Source: Bacillota bacterium (GTDB lineage Bacteria > Bacillota > Clostridia > Christensenellales > Aristaeellaceae). From it: a stretch of DNA of 64,000 bases. Of this stretch, positions 60,801-64,000 are shown piece by piece. Made by a program: the position numbers and the translations under genes. The DNA lies in the NCBI GenBank assembly GCA_023436585.1, contig JAEZIN010000029.1, positions 263,075 to 327,074 on the forward strand. Reading direction: 5' to 3'. Below the pieces are notes generated by a model. That model saw nothing but the letters and a program-made list of their open reading frames with translations, searched no databases and was not told the origin of the DNA. Within the stretch, counting starts at the first letter, position 1, and each line of letters opens with the position of its first letter.

Positions 60801-62740
60801 CGGGTATGCACCGTATCCGCCGCCACCTCCATCCGGGGTTGGAGGATGCTCTTGCCCCGCAGCCGGCCCTTGAATACCTGCCGCTTTTGCAGCGGGTGAA
60901 CAATGGCCCCGATCAGGCGCAGCGCGCTGCCCGGCGGCAGGATGGTATCGCTGTCCAGGGTGATGACATAGGCGTATTTGTTTGCAAGCTCCTCCGGCCG
61001 GATGGACGCGTACAGAAAGGTATCCTCACCGGGCAGCCCCAGAAGCATGCGGTTGAGGGCTTCCAGCGCGCCGCGCTTGCGCTCCCGGCCCATGTGCATC
61101 CGCTCCTGCTGGCTGTAGGACCGGGCCCTTTGCAGATAGGAAAAGCCGCCGCCGAACTCCTGGTTCAGCGCCTCGATGCCGGCCTTCGCGGCGGACAAAA
61201 TCTCCTGGTCGCTGACCTGCTCAGCGGTCAGGCTGTCGGCAAAGTCGGCCAGAAGCATGAAATGAAGGTGCTCATCCGGGTTGGCGTGACGCAGGATCAT
61301 CAAATGCCTGACCATGGACATGGCCTGAGCGGCGTTTAATAGAAGCGTCGGGCATACGATAAGCGTGCGGTATTTTTCGGGCAGGGATTGTATCTCCATC
61401 CGGGGCAGCGTGCGCGGCGTGTGCACGCGGCGGATGACCCGCCGTAATATGTACCTTGCAAGCTCCGACCAGAGCAATAAAAAAAGAGGGACAAAGGGCA
61501 GCGGGAGCATTAAGAGCTCGGCTGTGATGACGCCGATAACGGCGCCAAGCCACAGGGCGCAAAGATACAGCCCCCTGCTGCGGCGGCGGGCGAACTGATG
61601 CTCCCGGACCGCGATCCGGCTGGCGCCCAGCTTTTTCATCAACTCGCTTTGCCCCTCGTCCATCAGGTAGTAGCCGATGTGGCTGTCCAGGGCACCCTCC
61701 GCCCCGTCCCTGGCGCAGGCAACGGCTGCCCTGGCCACCAGGTTTTCGGGCAGGCGGCATTCCCAGGCGAACAGCTGCACCCGGCGGCGGTACATATCCC
61801 GGCTTTCAAAATCCATGGCGGAGTAGACATTGGCGGGGTCCTGGCTTAGAACCTCGTGGACGGGGTTCATGTTTTCCAGTGTTTCGCCCCAGGGAATCTG
61901 GCTCAGGCGGCGCAGGGAGGTGATGGCGTTGCCCATCCACTGCCGGTCGCTGGTTTGGCGGGTATGCTCTTTTTCCACGATGCTGGACACGCGCAGGTCC
62001 ATTTCGGCCAGCTTTTCATCCAGCCAGGAAAGCGCCTGGGCATCCTCTGTTTCCCGCAATAGGGAAAGCAGCCGCTCCAGGAAGGCCGTGCTTTGGGGAG
62101 CGTTCTTGAACTGGCGGCGGGCCGCTTCCCGGTGCTTGCCCGTAAGCCGGGCAGCCCACAGAGGCGCGGCGTCGCAATCCTTTTGCATGGCGGAGCATTC
62201 CTTGGCCATGGTGTCTACCAGCTGCAAAAGGGTGATGTTCAGGGCAAGGGGAAGCGACCAGAGTTCCGCCTGGGTCAGCGGCGAGGCCTGCTGCCAGGCC
62301 GCCACGGCCGCCATCAGCTTGGAGGCGTTTAAGTGGGCGTTGGTATGGGAAATAAGCTCCTGGGCGAATTTCTGGATTCTGATTTCTCCTGTGGTCAGCT
62401 TGGGAAGGCGGGAGGCTCTTTTCCATTCCAGGCGGACGGACAAGAGCGCTTCCTCCAGCATGCGGGCGTTGTCGGTGAGCCACTGGGCGGCGGGCAGCAG
62501 GTTTTCCCGGTCGCGGCTCATGAGCGCCAGCACTGTCGCCCGAAGCTTTGCCAGCATGTTCATGGGCATTTGCAGCCTTCCGGTGCCCTTTTCTGTCATG
62601 GCGACGGCGCAGGATTGCAAATGGCTGTGGAGACCTTCATCCAAAAGCACATCCCGCAGTGTTCTTGATCGCCGCCTGCGCTGCATTAAAACCACCACCG
62701 CCAGCAGCAAAAGACCGAAAACTGCAATGCCTGCCTGCAT
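54896..62740 (-). CDS. Cyclic beta-1,2-glucan synthase-like protein (GT84 + GH94)
   Basis: About 2,614 residues, close in size and plan to NdvB/ChvB. One N-terminal membrane helix, a long helical region, a membrane block near residue 400, a GT84 glycosyltransferase domain with the DSDT motif (about residue 594), more membrane helices (about 780-930), a glycoamylase-like domain (around residue 1210), then tandem GH94-type domains ending with GGDWNDGMN (about residue 2301), where the Asp is the general acid. In proteobacteria it primes and cyclises beta-1,2-glucan; the product here is inferred. GGAGG lies 11 nt before the ATG at 62740; an upstream ATG at 62800 with AAAGGAACC is possible. Confidence 0.85.
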   Translation of the reverse strand: MQAGIAVFGLLLLAVVVLMQRRRRSRTLRDVLLDEGLHSHLQSCAVAMTEKGTGRLQMPMNMLAKLRATVLALMSRDRENLLPAAQWLTDNARMLEEALLSVRLEWKRASRLPKLTTGEIRIQKFAQELISHTNAHLNASKLMAAVAAWQQASPLTQAELWSLPLALNITLLQLVDTMAKECSAMQKDCDAAPLWAARLTGKHREAARRQFKNAPQSTAFLERLLSLLRETEDAQALSWLDEKLAEMDLRVSSIVEKEHTRQTSDRQWMGNAITSLRRLSQIPWGETLENMNPVHEVLSQDPANVYSAMDFESRDMYRRRVQLFAWECRLPENLVARAAVACARDGAEGALDSHIGYYLMDEGQSELMKKLGASRIAVREHQFARRRSRGLYLCALWLGAVIGVITAELLMLPLPFVPLFLLLWSELARYILRRVIRRVHTPRTLPRMEIQSLPEKYRTLIVCPTLLLNAAQAMSMVRHLMILRHANPDEHLHFMLLADFADSLTAEQVSDQEILSAAKAGIEALNQEFGGGFSYLQRARSYSQQERMHMGRERKRGALEALNRMLLGLPGEDTFLYASIRPEELANKYAYVITLDSDTILPPGSALRLIGAIVHPLQKRQVFKGRLRGKSILQPRMEVAADTVHTRINAILGGRGGVDPYNAAVSDLYQDLCNTGSFAGKGIYDPAAFYEAVDGRVSPYTILSHDLLEGELSGSALLGDIALYDGQPATLRSWMKRLHRWTRGDWQLLPWLFPKIFPGGRPQKNPLSRFSRHKIWDNLRRSLVPAAQAALLLYAAAAGRPYLMLLLLFLPSPAAFFHCKPLAAFFVRLSALPCEVQTLLDALLRTIYRVTVSHKHMLQWVTAAQAEQGGASPYTSGLWAHWVLGGAMAVASVAAGWVIPGIVLAALWLAFPFAAPLLDAPLYQELYLEEEKKGQLKDMARSTWRYFEKVVTSSDHYLPPDNLQIHPDKGLAHRTSPTNIGLYLLSCAAAQTLGFLEPDEMARRMEKTVSAMEKLQQWEGHFYNWYDTRTLEPLKPWYVSSVDSGNLAACLMCCAQVIRTLAASLDASLRNLAARMDDLALGMNFRKLYDPKAELFYVGIDTREEEPGDSRYDLLASESRLLSFVAVMTRQVSPRHWYRLSRTLVKARGKPTLVSWSGTMFEYLMPNLLLPLTRNTLLDTACRRAVVNQMHHPHGGVWGVSESGYYAFDPSLNYQYQAFGLPALALGNIPAEGVIAPYASGLALPLYPEESRENLMKMKSMGWDSHLGFFEAADFNYARIGEGKTFELVRSHMSHHQGMLLCALCNLLSKNALVKYFDALPSARAYSLLLQEKMPKNALHPRKAMPRPRPAAAGPKCARRQAAIHSFPVDVHLLHGSGTTLCVTAQGGGYLARDGVMISRFRGMAGDEDGIQFYLRDAQEEQLWQPTAPDLPGETVFETGQAVFSRTHLGIESRLSCFVNPLDGAALHLIEIVNRSNRERMLEAASYFELALSGQRADSAHPAFRNLFIETDRAGKNGIVARRRPRDGSDPRRVLIHSMGSDVSLIHTVAQTDRCAFLGRGGSARAPQQMTESMRTVTGRTGAMVNPCMSLRTQFILPAHGRAHLTFCTMLADEDQQPQAIAARYETPDDLKRARELAITQGLVSARYLAIDVGGQNLYGRLTGCLIYGGQPGTSPESPVPVSWQSLWGLGISGDLPIITVEIHKREHLALARTALSAHAWWRIHGVWVDLALLNCHGADYDQPVRDALRDLTASSHARELIGKPGGVHLLDRQAMSPDVEKLLKAASRLYLSGEKGSLGAHFRALQTPAKAPAVLWKKEYEAFPIPVLAQMERWQFNGYGGFSMPEGDFVIDLPKDVMTPAPWCNLLSSPIFGTLASESGPVFTYAGNSHHGRITRWPNDPVSPKPGEGICLRDEDTGALFSPCRWPLGDAMAFRVSHSPGLTAIQGFGMGLETTLHIFSDPEHTISLRTLRLRNTGEGERTIRVYHFADFLLGESDQAGELTCAFAASGMTVMAENPGFAGTAFLSLTDRSETAASTVLTKGSFWGLGGAKPMALEKETLPLSEPGTLGLVTSVIHLHPGQSASVTFALGSAPNREEADQIITLLEKEGASKRLKETQRYWASELTPLQVLLPDRGLNLMMNRWLPYQVRAARLYARAGFYQAGGAIGFRDQLQDMLALLHTRPEAVRTHLLQCAAHQFEEGDVQHWWHPPALGVRTRITDDLLFLPYVTAAYVEKTGDEDVLLEHVPYLKGPQIPEGQEDWYGTPKESDFTETLLEHCLRAIKKVRLGSHGLPLMGGGDWNDGMNRVGEQKGESVWLGFFLCEVLNRFAPLTRKEIAEELYELRKELLQNIEQHAWDGDWYLRAWYDNGKPLGSRESLGCQIDNLAQSWSVLSGANPFRAARAVDSAWNVLYDSQWQLLKLLHPPFDGGENPGYISGYLPGVRENGGQYSHAVPWMIWALLELNDKKRAWELIQAMLPMNHAKTKQDADRYRVEPYVTVADIYTNPDQMGRGGWTWYTGSAAWLYVVTLEKLLGFEKRGDKVRLSPNVPDEWAEYTITCRYGRATYHLTASRETAEPILDGEPILSGWIAFKDDGRIHEARFPMAGARTAE

Positions 62741-62981
62741 GTCTTTAAAATCCTCCATAAAAGACGTGAAGGTAGTTTGCGCACAACAAGTCGGATGCAT
62801 GCAGATGATGGTTCCTTTGTAATCGGGAAGGAAGAATTATGTCTGTGCGGAATAGGATTGACGAACAGTTTTAAGATGCGAATTATTTCATGATATACGA
62901 GGGAGGCACGCTTCCGGCGTGGAAAATTGTGAAAATTCGCGTTCGCAACCTGTGGTTGACATATTGCAAGGCCTTGCGTTC

Positions 62982-63010
62982 TTGTGGTTTTTACTGCGCG
63001 AAGGTATACT
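62982..63010 (+). promoter_or_regulatory. Promoter of the XRE gene
   Basis: TTGTGG (62982-62987), 17-nt spacer, TATACT (63005-63010). The rest of the 62741-63042 spacer shows no gene; a perfect TTGACA at 62956 lacks a -10. Confidence 0.6.
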
Positions 63011-63042
63011 TGGAATGTAAAAAACAAATGAGGTGTTTTGAT

Positions 63043-63819
63043 ATGGCTTTTTCAGATAGGCTTTTTCAGCTTCGGCGGGAAAAGGGTTATTCCCAGGAGA
63101 ACCTGGCTGACATGCTTTCGGTTTCCCGGCAGTCGGTCAGCAAATGGGAGGCCGGCGCGGCCATGCCGGAAATTGACAAGCTGATATCCATTGCAACGAT
63201 TTTCGGCGTGAGTGTTGATTATTTGGTGCGGGATGATGCGGCGGCCGCGATCAGCGCCCCCTCGTCCGCGGACAGCGCTGTGGTGGAGGAATTGAAGGAA
63301 ATCAAGAGCTATTTACACCGGCAGGGGCCGTACGAATATGTGAGCAAGACACGCGTTTGGGGTATGCCTCTTGTGCATATCAAGTTCTCACGATTTAGCC
63401 GTCCTCTTAGCGTAGCCAAGGGTATCATTGCCATTGGCGATGTGGCCCTGGGGTTGATAAGCATCGGCGGTCTCGCCATGGGCCTTGTAAGCCTTGGCGG
63501 ATTATCCCTGGGTCTTTTGCTGGCCTTGGGTGGCTTTGCTCTGGGGGGATTCGCGCTGGGTGGCGCCTGCATCGGGCTTGTGGCTGTCGGTGGGGCCGCT
63601 ATTGGTGTGTATGCCTTGGGCGGTGCGGCCGTCGCATCTGAGCTGGCGGTGGGCGGCGCTGCTGTGGGCCGGGTGGCCGTAGGCAAAGCCGTGCAGGGGG
63701 AATACACGCTGATCACCGATTTTGCGACGAGGGAACAAATCATGCAATTCATTATGCAGCATGTTCCCAGTATGCCGGAAGCATTGGCCCGGCTGCTTTC
63801 GCTGATCAGAAGCAGGTAG
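63043..63819 (+). CDS. XRE-family regulator with glycine-rich repeat domain
   Basis: 258 residues. A Cro/CI helix-turn-helix at residues 1-62 (LADMLSVSRQSVSKWEAG), a linker, and residues about 125-225 made of a hydrophobic/Gly repeat with a period of about five (ALGGFALGGFALGGA), which is likely a beta-helix or membrane-embedded repeat. Regulators with this tail are seen in Clostridia; the tail may sense the membrane or form filaments. GAGGTG precedes the ATG. Own promoter present. Target unknown. Confidence 0.85.
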   Translation: MAFSDRLFQLRREKGYSQENLADMLSVSRQSVSKWEAGAAMPEIDKLISIATIFGVSVDYLVRDDAAAAISAPSSADSAVVEELKEIKSYLHRQGPYEYVSKTRVWGMPLVHIKFSRFSRPLSVAKGIIAIGDVALGLISIGGLAMGLVSLGGLSLGLLLALGGFALGGFALGGACIGLVAVGGAAIGVYALGGAAVASELAVGGAAVGRVAVGKAVQGEYTLITDFATREQIMQFIMQHVPSMPEALARLLSLIRSR

Positions 63820-63825
63820 ATTAAA

Positions 63826-63854
63826 AGAAGCGCGGCTGCCTTGGCCGCGCTTCT
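63826..63854 (+). terminator. Hairpin after the XRE gene
   Basis: AGAAGCGCGGC with GCCGCGCTTCT, 11 bp. No T-tract directly after it, so termination strength is uncertain. Confidence 0.6.
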
Positions 63855-63871
63855 ACAGACCATCAAAAAAC

Positions 63872-64000
63872 CCCCGGGAGGCATCGGAGGGCCGAAGCCC
63901 TCTGATTCTAGATCGCAAACCAGCGACATGTGCGGTGGTTTGCGCTGGAATTTTGAAAAAATTCCTTCCTTGCCCGAGCAAACGGCCGCACAATGGCGAA
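63872..64000 (+). ncRNA. R3 structured element, copy 3 (partial, cut by window end)
   Basis: GGGAG start, hairpin CGGAGGGC-CGAA-GCCCTCTG, a GATCGC box like the AATCG box of the other copies, a GCAAACCA/TGGTTTGC hairpin, a GGAATTTT/AAAATTCC hairpin and TTCCTTGCCC, equivalent to TTCCTTACAC. The stems differ from copies 1 and 2, but order and linkers match. The remaining half lies outside the window. Confidence 0.5.

Overview
The window comes from a fairly GC-rich, endospore-forming Clostridia-type Firmicute. A T-box leader on the hisS region, CggR control of glycolytic genes, Rex, Asp23/AmaP, FloA/NfeD, a SpoIIIE/FtsK translocase, BofA, the xseA-xseB-ispA cluster and type III glutamine synthetase all fit this. 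Family or genus cannot be told from sequence alone. Nearly all of it is ordinary chromosomal gene content. No phage, conjugative element, transposase, CRISPR array, rRNA or tRNA was seen.

Layout. 1-5.2 kb: yebC (cut by the window edge), a YcxB-like membrane protein, a secreted DUF3298-type protein and ftsK/spoIIIE. 5.4-7.6 kb: a D-aminoacylase bracketed by inverted copies of a hairpin repeat, and a small orphan gene. 7.6-11.8 kb: promoter, T-box leader, GNAT, hisS, aspS. 12.2-21.1 kb: a long co-directional run asp23-amaP-DUF2273-nusB-tsaD paralog-folD-xseA-xseB-ispA-PAP2-like-membrane protein-cysteine desulfurase, with many start/stop overlaps. 21.1-22.9 kb: thiI, preceded by a remnant of a second, diverged thiI. 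23.2-28.7 kb: bofA, then cggR-pgk-tpiA-gpmI without gapA or eno. 28.9-33.6 kb: small zinc-ribbon and membrane proteins and a large secreted peptidoglycan-binding protein. 34-38.6 kb: divergent glutamine synthetases III and I with an ANTAR RNA-binding regulator. 38.8-46.7 kb: housekeeping and small genes (VOC, GNAT, rpmB, EamA, trmL, two uracil-DNA glycosylases, nfeD-floA, LytTR regulator). 46.9-54.4 kb: rex, VanW, TetR, YgiQ radical SAM, and an ECF sigma factor with a putative anti-sigma and a secreted protein. 54.9-62.7 kb: one gene of about 2,600 codons for a cyclic beta-glucan-synthase-like protein (GT84 + GH94). 63 kb: an XRE regulator with a glycine-rich repeat tail.

The unusual content is between the genes. 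Four families of structured intergenic sequence recur. R1 is a two-hairpin unit of about 75 bp (11 copies or fragments, plus one vestige) whose stems change by compensating substitutions and whose loops are often UNCG. R2 is a double hairpin that starts exactly at the stop codon of its gene (4 of 4). A module M of about 100 bp sits inside a hairpin loop of either R1 or R2 (6 copies). R3 is a chain of about 170-200 nt with five hairpins, in two full copies and one partial copy, with covarying stems and conserved linkers. R4 is an inverted repeat of about 25 bp that either forms a 102-bp mini-element or brackets one gene. R1 copies in inverted orientation bracket both the D-aminoacylase gene and thiI, and the diverged thiI remnant lies just outside one such bracket. 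This suggests allele replacement or cassette exchange at R1 sites.
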